Part shown: piece after piece, positions 11,366 to 23,270 of the stretch
How positions within the stretch are numbered: position 1 is the first letter of the stretch
Layout of the letters: every line of letters begins with the position of its first letter
Origin: Lutraria lutraria
Lineage: Eukaryota > Mollusca > Bivalvia > Venerida > Mactridae
Length of the DNA stretch: 64,000 bases
Direction: 5' to 3'
Assembly (NCBI GenBank): GCA_964023205.1
Contig: OZ026835.1
Span: 40,769,083-40,833,082, forward strand
Notes under the pieces: generated by a model
Told to the model about the DNA's origin: nothing
Database searches by the model: none
Seen by the model: only the letters and a program-made list of their open reading frames with translations
Made by a program: the position numbers and the translations under genes

Positions 11366-11440
11366 AAAAAATGGCCTTTATTCACTTGGTGGCCTTTATT
11401 TGAAGGTGGCCACTAATTCAGGACTGACTGACTGACTGAC
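11366..11440. mobile_element. MITE-1, right part, split by the insertion at 9650
   Basis: AATGGCCTTTATTCAC, then GGTGGCC..AGGTGGCCACTAATTCAG and GACTGACTG, complete the MITE-1 copy begun at 9541. The terminus has decayed into a GACT repeat. Confidence 0.75.
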
Positions 11441-11509
11441 AAGTGGTCTTTAAAAAAAATCTTCAAAATATAAATCTCCATGGTAGTCCCTATTGTGTAT
11501 TATATTTTT

Positions 11510-12957
11510 AGCTCACCAGAGCACGAATGTGCTCAGGGTGAGCTTTTGTGATCGCCCGGCGTCCATCGTGCGTCGTGCGTCGTTACGAATACGTGGCGTC
11601 CATGTTTACTTAAAACAACATCTCCTCCTACACCCCTATGCCAATTGCAACCAAACTTGGCTGGAATGATCCTTGGGTGGTCCTCTTTCAAAGTTGTTCA
11701 AAAAATTAAATTTCATTAAAAATTCTGGTTGCTATGGCAACAAATTGAAAAAACTAAAAAAATCTTCTTGTCTGAAACCACAGGGCCTAGAGCTTAGATA
11801 TTTGGTATGTAGCATTGTCTAATGGAACTCTACAAAGATTGTTCAAATTATTCCCCTAGGGTCAAAATTGGCTTCGCCCCGGGGGTAACTTGATTTTACA
11901 TAGACTTATATAGGAAATTTAAAAAATCTTCTTGTCAAAAACTACAATGCCTAGAGCTTTGATATTTGGTGTGTAGCATAGTCTAGTGGACCTCTACCAA
12001 GTTTGTTCAAATTATTGCCCTAGGGTCAAAATTGGCCCCGCCCCGAGGGTCACTTGATTTATATAGACTTATATAGGAAAATTTAAAAAATCTTCTTCTC
12101 CGAAACCGCAAGGCCTAGAGCTTAGATATTTTGTATGTGGCATTGTCTAGTGGACCACTACCAAGTTTGTTGAAATTATGGCCCCAGTGTCAAAATTGGC
12201 CTTGCCCTGGGGTTTATTCTATTTTATATAGGAAAATTTAAAAAATCTTCTTCTCCGAAACCACAAGGCCTAGAGCTAAGATATTTGGTATGTAGCATTG
12301 TCTAGTGGACCTCTACCAAGTTTGTTCAAATTATTTCCCTAGGGTCAAAATTGGCCCCGCCCCGGGGGTCACTTGATTTATATAGACTTATATAGGAAAA
12401 TTTAAAAAATCTTCTTCTCCGAAACCACAAGGCCTAGAGCTAAGATATTTGGTATGTAGCATTGTCTAGTGGACCTCTACCAAGTTTGTTCAAATTATTG
12501 CCCTAGGGTCAAAATTGGCCCCGCCCCGGGGGTCACTTGATTTATATAGACTTATATAGGAAAATTTAAAAAATCTTCTTCTCCGAAACCGCAAGGCCTA
12601 GAGCTTAGATATTTTGTATGTGGCATTGTGTAGTGGACCTCTACCAAGTTTGTTCAAATTATGGCCCCGGGGTCAAAATTAGCCCTGCCCTGGGGTTTAA
12701 TCTATTTTATATAGGAAAATTTAAAAAAATCTTCTTCTCCGAAACCAGTGACAAGGCCTAGAGCTAAGATATTTGGTATCTAGCTTTGTCTAATGGACCT
12801 CTTTAAAATCTGTTCATATAATGGCCATGGGATAAAAAACGGCCCAGATGGGTCACTTGATCTTACTTAGACTCGTATAGAAAACTTCAACAATGTTAAT
12901 CTCCAAATGACCTTTTCTCCTGGTGAGCATTTATAGGGCCATCATGGCCCTCTTGTT
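11510..12957 (+). mobile_element. minisatellite-cored element type I, plus orientation
   Basis: It starts AGCTCACCAGAGCACGAATG and ends GGGCCATCATGGCCCTCTTG, then TT. It contains about six to seven 155-bp units homologous to those at 9650-11365 but inverted. The two copies form a large imperfect palindrome (arms about 1.45 and 1.7 kb, spacer about 145 bp). Each copy has its own complete ends, which favours two insertions over one inverted duplication. The two are very similar. Confidence 0.85.
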
Positions 12958-13964
12958 ATTATTTTTCGTCCAAGTCATTATTCTAAATTCTAATCATGAA
13001 ATAAGTTAATGTTTCAATATGAATATTTTAATAATTTTCACTACTTGGATTATGTTACTAACGTTGTAATTGTATAAATATGTGTGGCATTCCTTTCGAA
13101 TGAGAAACTTTTTATTTATTGAAATTTGAACCCTTCTGATTGATTAGAATTTGAACATACTGCAGTGCTTAAGAAAGTATTTAAGCCCAAGTATTGTTGC
13201 CTAATTGAATCCAATACTTTGATCTTAACGATAATTTGATGATCCAAATGTGTCTTATTTTCTAACTGCTTAAGATTTCTTGGTTTCTGCTTTATTATTA
13301 TTTAGTTCCAGTAAAGTTACTGTCAAAATAATCAAGTAAGTTCCCTCAAAGAAAACAATATGGCTCCTTTACTGAGGTGTCCATTATTCAGAGGTTTATT
13401 TGTCTATTATGTCAATAAATGTGTGCATAAGAGTGGCCCTTGTTTAAACATGGTGGACTTCATTTACAGCTGATCATAACTCAGGTCTGTCTCTAGTCAG
13501 ATTTTCTTCTCATCGAATCTCTAAGGCCATTGTATGTTAATTATTAAATTAGTGACACTTGTTTACCCTCACTCTTCCTTGTACTGATCCACATGTCAAT
13601 GTAGGAGGTATCAATTTGCTGGCAATGATAAATTGTCCCAAATTACCTTTTTAAAGGGACTATTTTTAAGTAATTAATTTAAATTGTCTTAGCCTTTTGT
13701 TATGTAATTTAAATTTCACCTTGGATAGAACTGTGGTATTTTATGCCTTTTTGTTAGCCACAAGATATTTTATGTTTACATTGTTCTCTACAATTTATTG
13801 CACATAAATGAACATATTAAAATGTAGTTCATAGCTAAACTTAAAATAAATATGGGAGAAACTCAAACCCAAGCTGAAGAAATTTGATACACAATTTAAT
13901 GTATTGTTGTAATATTTAAGAACTGGCAAAATACAATTTTAGATTTAATTAGCATCTTTCAGTG
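12958..13964. other. mostly unique sequence with a decayed MITE-1
   Basis: Nothing coding is recognised. At about 13370-13490 a degenerate MITE-1 can be discerned (GAGGTGTCCATTATTCAGAGG, then TGTCAATAAATG, GTGGCCCTTGTTTAAACA, CAGGTCTGTCTCTAG). Confidence 0.45.
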
Positions 13965-14142
13965 TATAAGTTAAACCTGTGTTAATGGCTACCTCTGAAT
14001 AAAGTCCATCCTAAGAAGAAAGGCCATTATTTAAAAAATCATCTATCATTTAGAAGAGATGACCTCGAAATAAAGGCCACCTGGCAATAAAAGCACAATT
14101 TGTCTGTCCCAAGGATGCCCTTTGTTCACAGGTATGACTGTA
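13965..14142. mobile_element. MITE-1 copy
   Basis: Starts TATAAGTTAAACCTGTGTTA and ends TTGTTCACAGGTATGACTGTA. It has the internal words ACCTCTGAATAAAG, ATGACCTCGAAATAAAGGCC and GGCAATAAAAGC. Left TIR diverged, right TIR nearly intact. Confidence 0.82.
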
Positions 14143-14441
14143 CTACAAAGACCATTCCTTTACATGGGGAACTTTTTATGACCCTTGTTTGTATAGAAGA
14201 TACTGAATTAGAAGAGACAAAATATAATCCATTTTGTCCCTAAGTTGTAAAATTTCAGATTATTCATGGATGTAATTTTATCTTAAACTAAGATTTGAAT
14301 TCCCGGATAACATGCATAATTATGCTGAAATCCATACCCCACTTTCAGTTATGTACAAGCTCAGCTTGCATCCTTTACGTTTTTGAACATAATTTAGTTT
14401 TACCATATTTTTTTGATGATTTACATATCAACAATTCAATG

Positions 14442-14620
14442 TACTGTCAAACCTGTGAACAAAGGCCATCTATGGCAAAAACAAAATGTGGTCTTTATTG
14501 ACAGGTGACCTTTGTTTGGAGGCCATTTTGTTCTTAATATTTAGTGGCAGTTTTAAAAGAATTGCCATTAAAAACATGATGGCCTTTATTCAGAGGTGGC
14601 CACTAACACAGGTTTGACTT
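14442..14620. mobile_element. MITE-1 copy, opposite orientation
   Basis: Starts TACTGTCAAACCTGTGAAC and ends CACAGGTTTGACTTTTA. The interior reads as the reverse complement of the copy at 31051 (TTGACAGGTGACCTTTG, GGAGGCCATTTTGTTC). It lies 300 bp from a copy in the other orientation. Confidence 0.85.
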
Positions 14621-14779
14621 TTAAAATTACAAACTTCAGACTAAAATGTCTTCAATTGTCTTACCAATTATCTTGATTAATTGACACACCTGGGTGTAAG
14701 GAATATTAATAGTTGATTAGAATATACAATGATTGCTGAATGTATTTGTACATTTTTTTCTATTTTAAGATTTTAGTAC

Positions 14780-15260
14780 CTTTGTTATAGTTTACCATAG
14801 TTTTCCACCTCAGTTTTACCATTGTTATAGTGTAGCATAGTTTTACTATTGTTTAGTGTACCATAGTTTTACCATTAACACTGTGTACCGTAGTTATACC
14901 ATTTTAAGGTGTACCATAGTTTCACCACTGTTATAAGGTAGCATAGTTTTACTATTGTTTAGTGTACCATAGTTTTACCATTGTTACAGTGTACCACAGT
15001 TTTACCATTGTTAAGGTGTACCATAGTTTTACCATTGTTATAGTGTACCATATAAATTTTACCATGGTTATAGTGTATCAAAGTTTTACCATTGTTAAGG
15101 TTTACCATAGTTTAACTATTGTTATGGTGTACCATATGTAGTTTTACCATTGTTACAGTGTACCATAGATAGTTTTACCATGATTTTAGTGTACCTCAGT
15201 TCTCCATTGTTTGAATACCATATTATTCCTTTGTTTGGTGGATCATAGTTTTAATTATCA
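14780..15260. repeat. TAGTTTTACCATTGTT minisatellite
   Basis: About 15 variants of TACCATAGTTTTACCATTG, then TTATAGTG, with a period of about 32-36 bp. Point differences and small indels occur between units. No ORF. Confidence 0.92.
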
Positions 15261-15880
15261 TTCTGAAGAGAAGTGAACTTAAAGTTTACATGTATGATAC
15301 TGATGAGGAATGTCATTAACATGTAATTACTACATGTAATGTATATAACCACAAATAACATCTTTATTATCGCATGTGACAGAAATGACTTCCATCACGC
15401 CATATTTTAATTGAATGAGTTTGCATTTGATGGCTGTACAAAGCCGTAGGTGACAAGTTTCATATCTAGAAAGAGCAAGGAACATCATCTGTCATTTAGA
15501 TGGGACTGTGGGAGTGACAATTCAATTTAGGGTTAGAGTTCTGGCATCTTGATGTACAAATAAATGCTTGAGAGTGGGGAAACATAAAATGACCAAAATG
15601 ATGTGCTTATGACGTGAATGTTTGTTTAACAAAGTCAGGTGTTTACAATATCAGAAAATATTAAGCTTTAAATATTTTTTTTAGTTTTATCGTAAAGAAA
15701 TATTGGTCAGTCTGCGAAATAATCAACAGTGTCAGGTTGTGCTGAGGTCTATCAAATGTGCTACATATTTATGATAACTGAAATATTCTTGTATAACAAT
15801 GCCATCCATGATCGAAGGTATGTAAACTTTACACTTCTCTTGAGATTTTGTAATAATCTCATGATCCTACAAATTCCATG
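15261..15880. other. no recognised gene
   Basis: Unique sequence before a TIR element. The frame 15729-16019 crosses into the transposon and is not coding. Confidence 0.45.
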
Positions 15881-15882
15881 TA

Positions 15883-17169
15883 CCGTATTCCCCCGAATAA
15901 ACGCCCCCGGGGGCGATGCATTTTCCAAAAGGGGGCGTTTAATTATTGTGACCCTATTTTACAAAAAAAAAAAATCTGGAATACCGTATCCAAAGATTTT
16001 CCGGAGGTCAAATGAATGAATTTGCAACACTTGCCATCGAAAAATATCGCGGTGTTAATCCAATATTAATATTCATACCCGGCGTGCTTTACTACAATAA
16101 ATATTGTAGTCAGTTGCACTACTTAAACTACATGTAAAAAATCAATAACATGCTGTCGCTGCAGAGTAACCGTTTTATCTTTACCGCGCGTCTGACGTAA
16201 TCTCCTCTGACGTAATCTCGCTAATGTGTAATCGAGTTTTTATGTACATGTTAATTAAGTTTAGCTTTCATGGAGTCGAGGGGTAAAAAATCTTACACGT
16301 TAAAGTCGTTAAAGCGGAAGAAATAGGCAGTGATGGACATTAACTTTTTTACAGATGGATTTTTATACCGGTAACTGTCTTTGAAAGGGATGGAAATATG
16401 CCCACACGCTGTCGATCGCCACTTGGCGAAAGTCCGACCAAAGTGGCTCCAAAAATTTACGAGTGGCGAAAGTGTATAAACTGCAATTTTAACCTCCGGA
16501 ATGGTTGAATAGACTGGTTTATATATGTCCTCGGACATTTTGTCGATGGCGTTAAGTCATTCAAAAATCAATTGTGGAAGTCGTGTGTCAGATATGGTTG
16601 TTAATCCTGATTGCGATTCGCATCGCCAACTTCACACCTCTAACAAATGAGATTGCTGCGAGGCATATATTGCACTTGGTCTTACCTTTATTTTTCACAG
16701 TTAGTGCTTGTTTATGTTGATCTGTCCAAATTAAGCACGTAAATAACGGATTAATGAAAATGCACATTGTAGTTTTTGATCGACCAGATGACCTAAGTAA
16801 TCATTTTCAGAAAACCTACTTTCGCTTTAGGTATCGTAAGGATAAAGTCGAAACATTGCCAAATAAAACTAATTAATAAACATCACGAATGGTCCATAGA
16901 TCTACTGTATTACTGTACGAAAGTGAGAGAACTAAGATTGTTTATCACACAGTTTCGCTAGTTTTTAGTTATTGTTCACGTGTTAATTGGGATTAATACA
17001 ATTATTCAAAGTGGATTTAATTGTGTTTTATCTTTAATAAAAACGGATTTTACGTCATAAGTCCTGGACAGACACTTAAAGCTGGTAAGTCCTTAGGACT
17101 TTTTTTGACAAAAAAGTGTGGGGGGCATTTATTAGGGGGGGGGGGGGGCCTTTAAACGGGGGAATACGG
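15883..17169. mobile_element. TIR DNA element, 1287 bp, CCGTATTCCCCCG ends
   Basis: The left end CCGTATTCCCCCGAATAAA and the reverse complement of the right end (CCGTATTCCCCCGTTTAAA) match, and TA flanks both sides (15881-15882, 17170-17171). Sub-terminal GGGGGCG and poly-G runs occur at both ends (15904-15945, 17118-17160). No intact transposase. An 81-aa frame on the minus strand (16293-16538) is unrecognised and may be incidental. Interpreted as a non-autonomous TA-target element. Confidence 0.85.
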
Positions 17170-17528
17170 TAAATGTCAAATTTATAACTAGAATCTTCAT
17201 CCTCGATATTATTGAGATCCACAATATTACTAGAGTGATCATTTTCATCCCAATTGCAATAAAACGCAAGAATCATTCTTCCTAAGTATAAGAACAAAAT
17301 TGGAAAGATTTATGGACATATGGTGTTTATCTATATATACCAACATAATCCAATATGGATTTAGTACAAAAATATGTATGAATATCGTATGTTCTCATAA
17401 ATTTTATAATGCAGTTAGCAGTATACCTGGGTTTGTATTAGAATTCTAGATCTAAGAGTTTATCAACCTTTTGCACAGTCAAATTTTCAGATCTCCTTTT
17501 CGTTCTCAACTTATTAGGGAACAATATG

Positions 17529-17790
17529 CAGTCAAACCTGTGAACAAAGGCCACCTTCAAGAAAGACATAATGTGACCTTTATTGACAGGTGGTTTTTAT
17601 ATGGAGATCATTTCGAGGGTTCAACGCAACAGTGTCGTAACTCATACTGAAATAAGAACAAGTAACGCCAGTGTTGCGCTGAGCCCTCGATTTGGTACTA
17701 AATAATCAGTGACGGTTTATGAATTATTGGCCTTTATTCGTAAGCTGGCCTTTCTTTGGAGGTGGCTGCAAACAGGTTTAACTGTATACA
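17529..17790. mobile_element. MITE-1 copy carrying a nested MITE-3
   Basis: Starts TGCAGTCAAACCTGTGAAC and ends GCAAACAGGTTTAACTGTA. The body is normal MITE-1 except for a 76-bp insertion at 17614-17689, flanked by ATTT on both sides. Confidence 0.88.
17614..17689. mobile_element. MITE-3, 76 bp, nested in MITE-1
   Basis: Begins CGAGGGTTCAACGCAACAG and ends TTGCGCTGAGCCCTCG; the ends are imperfect inverted repeats of about 20 bp. Host MITE-1 sequence is interrupted as ..GATCATTT / ATTTGGTACTAAATAATC.., so ATTT is the probable target duplication. The other copy is at 5270-5346. Confidence 0.85.
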
Positions 17791-17850
17791 ATAAAACCTC
17801 GTTATCTCGAATCATTGGAACAGATGAAATGTTCCAGATAACTTGGCTAA
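17791..17850. mobile_element. solo pogo/Tigger-like end (fragment)
   Basis: TAAAACCTCGTTATCTCGAA resembles the terminus of the element at 25038 (TAAAACCTCGATTATCCGAA), and TTCCAGATAAC follows. No partner end was found, so this is a fragment. Confidence 0.45.
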
Positions 17851-18269
17851 TTTTGGGTGTAGATATTTTGATAGCTTGAGAGTTGTGTCAGATGTAAGGA
17901 ACCTATCCAGCTAGCTTACAGAGGGTTGGTGTTCTATCTAGGGGTATACCTAAGGTCTTCCTTCACCATTTAAGCTTAAAAAGTTGGGTATTGATCTTAT
18001 GTCCAGTGAAAAAAGTGTATAAAGAATGTATGAGAACATAATTATACTTGTGAAATTTGACCTTTGAGTACAATCTAAAGGTTGATTACCTTAGTTACAT
18101 GTCAATGTGTAAATTAAGCTCAAATTAAGTCAAATCAAAGTACATCTATATCTATATGTTTATTAATGATTTAGGCCACCAGCCCAGAACATAGTTATGT
18201 TACAACAATTTTGATAATTTTACAGTGTATACAAGTGTTCAAAGTTTTAACAGATTGATGTTGGCAGAA

Positions 18270-19100
18270 CATAGTTTAAGTCATAAAAGATGTTGCATAT
18301 GAAACAAGGAAAAAAGAAATTTTTACAGTATGATAATGATATAGTATAGCAGAAAATCATACAATATGTTTCGTATGAAATAAAGAAACAAAATGTGGCG
18401 TATGAAATTATGCAAACATTTTAACAGTAAGAAGATGATAGAGCATAGGAAAAAAACATGTAAGATGTTGCGTATGAAAAAAGAAACAAAATGTGGTGTA
18501 CATGCAATTTTGATAACATTTTAACAGTATGAAGATGATAGAACATAGTAAAAAAAGACATAAAGATGTTGCGTATGAAAAAGGAAACAAAATGTGGTGT
18601 ATGAAATTGTGAAAACAGTATGATGATGATAGAACATAGTAAAAAAAAGACATAAAGATGTTGCGTATGAAAAAAGAAACAATATGTGGTGTATGAAATT
18701 GTGAAAACAGTATGATGATGATAGAACATAGTAAAAAAAGACATAAAGATGTTGCGTATGAAATAAAGAAACAAGATGTGGTGTATGAAATTGTGAAAAC
18801 AGTATGATGATGATAGAACAAATAATAAACATGTAAGATGTTGCGTATGAAATAAAGAAACAAGATGTGGTGTATGAAATTATGAAAACAGTATGATGAT
18901 GATAGAACAAATAATAAACATGTAAGATGTTGCATATGAAATAAAGAAATAAGATGTGGTGTATGAAATTATGAAAACAGTATGATGATGATAAAACAAA
19001 TAATAAACATGTAAGATGTTGCGTATGAAATAAAGAAACAAAATGCGGGGTATGAAATTATGAAAACATCTTAACAGTATGATGATGATAGAACAAATCA
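18270..19100. repeat. 89-bp minisatellite, about nine units
   Basis: The landmark GATGTTGCGTATGAAA occurs at 18464, 18565, 18657, 18748, 18837, 18926 and 19015. Spacing settles to exactly 89 bp in the right half. Because 89 is not a multiple of 3 and the unit lacks stops on the minus strand, all three minus frames stay open (18408-18935, 18421-18774, 18521-18910). Those frames are artefacts of the repeat. Confidence 0.93.
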
Positions 19101-19572
19101 AAGTAGAAATTGTATATTGTAGGTTGAGATCTTACCAGACATGTTCTTGTATTTATTGTTTTGCATCAATATCACTTTGTTACCATGGCAACCAATTCCT
19201 TTGATAAGTGTGATGTTTGGACATAAAGAAGTAACATTTTTCCATGATAATTGTAAATGTTATGATCCAACAGAAGTATTTGTTTAAGTATTGTTTCTCT
19301 TATCTACTTATAAATGCCTGGCTCGGTTCATGTTGGTAAATGTTTAAGGTTCCCAGTGGCAAACTGTTTTCTTATTTTTCTCATCAGTGCTATTTTATGC
19401 CTGTGAATCAATGCTTTATGTAGAACCATGTTCTGTTTAATGTTATTCTTCTTTTTGTTCTATCTTGCAAAGCTTGCATTTTTATATGTACATTCACCAA
19501 TAGTGTCCGAACACACAAATTTTAGTAACAAAAATTGTGATACATTACCAATCTCATTTACATTGTTTTATA

Positions 19573-19740
19573 TACAGTCAAACCTGTGTTAGCAGCCACC
19601 TCTGAGTAAAGGCCACCTTGTGAGTAAAGGCCATTCTTTAAAAAGTCTTTATTGGTTAATTAGATTCAAATGACTTCTAATTAAAAGCCACCTGTCAATA
19701 AAGGTCACATTTTGACTTTTTGCTCACATGTTGGACTGTA
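19573..19740. mobile_element. MITE-1 copy, full ends
   Basis: Starts TACAGTCAAACCTGTGTTAG and ends GCTCACATGTTGGACTGTA. The internal words are ACCTCTGAGTAAAGGCCACC and CACCTGTCAATAAAGGTCAC. A short deletion near the 3' side makes it 168 bp rather than about 183. Confidence 0.88.
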
Positions 19741-19756
19741 CATAGTATTACATGTA

Positions 19757-21311
19757 CTTACAAGTTAAATGTTTGTACGGCGCAAAATCGCATCCGGCAA
19801 TTCAATACTAGAATGTGGCCTATGTAACATTTTTGAAGTTTCAGATCAAACGAATTTGTTATTTTGACTTAACTGATCCCGAAACTAAAGTGATCATCTA
19901 CTCCATCAAAAATACAAGCTGTTGATGTTTCATGAATCTCATGAATCTGGTCATATGGTTCTACAGTTCACGAGGTACTCTATATGTAGTCCCTGTTTCC
20001 ACCCTAAAATTAAAATCAGGGGAAACTATCACCTCGATGTATCAGACGTTGCAATATCTGCTGGAATGCATTTAAAATATTTAAATAAAGTCTCCAAAAA
20101 TAATATACTCCGTTGTCTGAGGGTACGTTGTCGTAAAAACCTTGTATAAGGGTCCCAAACATAGATTTTCAACTGTAAAATGACCATCTATATCAAACCA
20201 TAAAGTGACCGTCTATGTCGAACCAATTAAGTCATCATTTCTCACCTGATCGGACATTTTTTGTATTGAGCTCCGAAATCGATATTTAATTAATGACAAT
20301 TGCGTAAACAAGTCAGTGTCCACGCTCGCGATTATAAAATTAGTCTGTGTGAATATGTTTATAATGTTTTGTTTATTTGCGACATGTTGCTAAAATAAAT
20401 ACATCGAAACGTATAAATACCGTGTTCCGTATCTTATAACACGATTAAATGATTATTACAACACACCGACGATCGCTCCAAAATGTAATAAACACAGCGA
20501 ATTTCTCTAATAATTTATACATCGAAGTTCATTTAGATCGAACAATTTTTCCTAAGTCCTTTGATATGAAGAGTTTCGGCTGCATTTTCAAGAGCACGAC
20601 CATTAGGGCTACCAAATAGCAAGATGCACTAGACTGGACCAGTAAGCTATTGCTTGTCGTTCTGACCTGCCTTAATGTCGAACCCTGTCATCACAGTGCC
20701 CATATAAATACTAAACTAGTTCTCGTTGTAGCGCACCAGGCAGAGTCAAATTCTCAGTCAACTGAAACCACTTTTATTGAAATATAGACACGTTTCTAGT
20801 AATTTATAGGTGATTGACATTGACGAGACGACAACGATATGAAACAGCGACAACGATATGAAACAGCTTCTAGTATTCGGTGAATGTCATGTGATCATTG
20901 AGACTATTAGCGAGTCCGATTAACAACTTGAATAATACACAGTCTGTATGTACACATGAACACCACTTAAAAAGTAGTTTTGCTTCATCCTCAGTAATAT
21001 AACACAATGCTTGATAGTGTACTAAATTCAACGCCATGTTTGTTTACTATAGTAGGATTGGATTCGGTTCGTTTATTGACAGATGGGCAGATTCATTCAT
21101 TCCTGTATTGTTTATATCACGTGATGACCATTGCGGATATTTCGGGCACTGTCAGTAATCTGCTTCGGTGCAAGAAGTTGCGATTTTGCATTGCCACTTA
21201 TCACGTGATGACCATTGCGGATATTTCGGGCACTATCAGTAATCTGCTTCGGTGCAAGAAGTTGCGATTTTGCATTGCCACTTAAAAATAAGCATTCCAG
21301 AGTGTACGGCG
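19757..21311 (+). mobile_element. element R copy 1, about 1.55 kb, inverted relative to copy 2
   Basis: Matches 44880-46461 in reverse complement across nearly its whole length (for example CGAACAATTTTTCCTAAGTC, CTAAACTAGTTCTCGTTG, TGACATTGACGAGACGAC). The left edge is TTACAAGTTAAATG, then TTTGTACGGCG; the right edge is AGAGTGTACGGCG. It differs from copy 2 by an 84-bp tandem duplication (21115-21282) and loss of about 90 bp that holds the TATA block in copy 2. Interior blocks (CATATAAATAC, a CAATAAAAGTGG on the opposite strand) recall LTR regulatory signals, but no gag/pol is present. Class unresolved. Confidence 0.8.
21115..21282. repeat. 84-bp tandem duplication inside element R
   Basis: Two copies (21115-21198, 21199-21282) starting TATCACGTGATGACCATTG differ by about one base. 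Copy 2 of the element (near 44930-45012) has a single unit, so the duplication arose after the copies separated. Confidence 0.95.
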
Positions 21312-22647
21312 ACTTCCAATAAATGTACATATAGTTAAAAGGAAGTGTATAAAAAGGAATCACGCCAAAAGGGGGGTAATTTCTCTGTTATATGAAAGTA
21401 AATGAAAATAGTAATAGTATTGAAATATTAAAGGGAGGTAATTAGTGTAAAATACAATGTAAGAGGATACATGTAACGTAAGGGGAAGTAAGTAAGTGCA
21501 ATAAACCATTATAAATTGATATCAATGAAATATGTATAGGTATATGAACAAAAATCTGAAATGAATTGGACTTATAGTTATTATAAACAATAAGACAAGA
21601 AATAAATTTGGAAATAAAATGTGCTATTGATTGATATTTGACAATTCTGTTTTTGCCGCAGCTTTGTCAATGAAATTATTATTCTTTGAATTTGTTTACT
21701 ATAGGCAGTGAATGTTGGCTTCATATAATGTTGATTGTTCTTTAATTCTAGATGTGATATATTAATTCTAAGGTGATTTCATATTGTATAAAAAAGGTGT
21801 TCAATATTTCATTTGGGATATGATCGCCTGACTAACGCTTTGTACTCCCACTCATATCAGGCTCAGCTGTTGTTGAATTATTGTAGTATAATGGTAGAAT
21901 AGGAACCAGGTGTGCATCTTCCTAATTATCTGGTACTCGTCACAGGCCTAATCATTTGTATTATATTAATTATTGTAGACTGGTGCAGAGATTCTGATAG
22001 TCTAGTCTAATTGTTTTAGGACTATTATTTAGTTCTGAGTGTGTACCAGTCTAAGTTGGAATATTTTGTAAGGCTTATCCCAAAGGTGAATTAAGCAATT
22101 TCTGAAGGTTATCTGGCTCTGTATCTCTGTGGACCATAGATTTGTTGGAAGGAATTTTCCTGGCTTTTTCTCTGATTTATTGGTAGGATTTAATTTATTT
22201 TATAGTATTTGATGTCTATTTTATTTTCATGATTTATTTGGATATAAAATAAAAAAAATCCATGATAAATTTGGATGGAAAGTAAATTTTGTTTTTTTAT
22301 TATGTAATAAGCTTGATTCATTGTATAAGATTTTTTTTATAAAATGCTGACCTTGCATTTCTCAGATTATGATTGTAAAAAAGTGTACATATCTATAATA
22401 TATGGTAAACAGATAAGATAAAACAATTTATGCTGTAATTAAGAATGACTCATGAATGTCATTTAATGGGTATTCTGTGAAATATTTCCTGGATTAAATG
22501 TTACACTGAATGAAGAATACAGTGCTCTACAAGCAGTGAAATATTCTATTTTCTATGTATATGAAATCCTTATGGTCATAATTATGTGGATAACTTGGTA
22601 TTTATTTCCCCTTTGAATATAAAATTCATGAAAATGTGATTTTTATT
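21312..22647. other. no recognised gene
   Basis: Long AT-rich unique stretch with poly-T/A runs. No exon, TIR pair or array was recognised. Confidence 0.45.
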
Positions 22648-23270
22648 AGCTCACCTGATTCATCTTTTAGGATCGTTGAATGTCCGTCGTACGTCACAAT
22701 TAGTTTGTTTACACTCTAGCAACCACAGCTCTTAACGAATCGTGATTAAACTTGCTCACAATGTATATGGCCACAATGTCTCGGCTAAGTTCGATTATGG
22801 GCAAAATCGGACAATAACTTCTAGAGTTATGGGCCCTTGAATTACAAAAATTTGCTATATTTAGCTTGTTTACACTCTAGCGCCTTCATTTATTCACCAA
22901 TCCTAATAATATTTTAGGTTAATGAGTATAACCAAAAGATCTTGGACAAGTTTGATTATGGGCGGAATCGGACCACAACTTCAAGAGTTATGGGCCCTTG
23001 ATTTTGAAAATTTGCTATATTTTAGCTTGTTTACACTCTAGCGCCTTCATTTATTCACCGATCCTAATCATATTTGCAATGAATGTGTATGACCTTATGG
23101 TTTTGGACAAGTTCAGTTATGGGTGGAATCGGACCACAACTTCAAGAGTTATGGGCCCTTGGATTAGAAAATTTGATACGTTTTAGCTTGTTTAACAGTA
23201 TTATACCTTCATTGTTGGTTTTGATCTCAAAATCTACGTAAAAATGAGTTTTACGAGATGGAAACTATAT
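22648..23270 (+). mobile_element. minisatellite-cored element type II, 3'-truncated
   Basis: Starts AGCTCACCTGATTCATC, then TTTTAGGATCG, as does 50179-51295. It contains about three 160-bp units with TTAGCTTGTTTACACTCTAG, TTCATTTATTCACCGATCC and CTTCAAGAGTTATGGGCCC. It shares the distal block ATCTACGTAAAAATGAG, then TTTTACGAGATGG, with that copy, but lacks the final GGGCCA..TGGCCC end. The 5' hairpin arm CAGGTGAGCT present at 50198 is deleted here. Confidence 0.82.

Noticed and set aside
16293..16538. 81-aa minus ORF inside the 1.29-kb TIR element as a transposase remnant
   Set aside because: No catalytic or DNA-binding motif recognised and too short; left as unassigned.
18408..19101. Long minus-strand ORFs (up to 175 codons) with a hydrophobic, Phe/His-rich product
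   Set aside because: Pure translation of the 89-bp tandem unit in three frames; no start context or non-repeat extension.
19757..21311. Element R as a solo LTR of a gypsy-type retrotransposon
   Set aside because: TATA-like and CAATAAAAG-like words are present, but there is no clear TG..CA termini pair with a 4-6-bp target duplication and no internal retroelement sequence.
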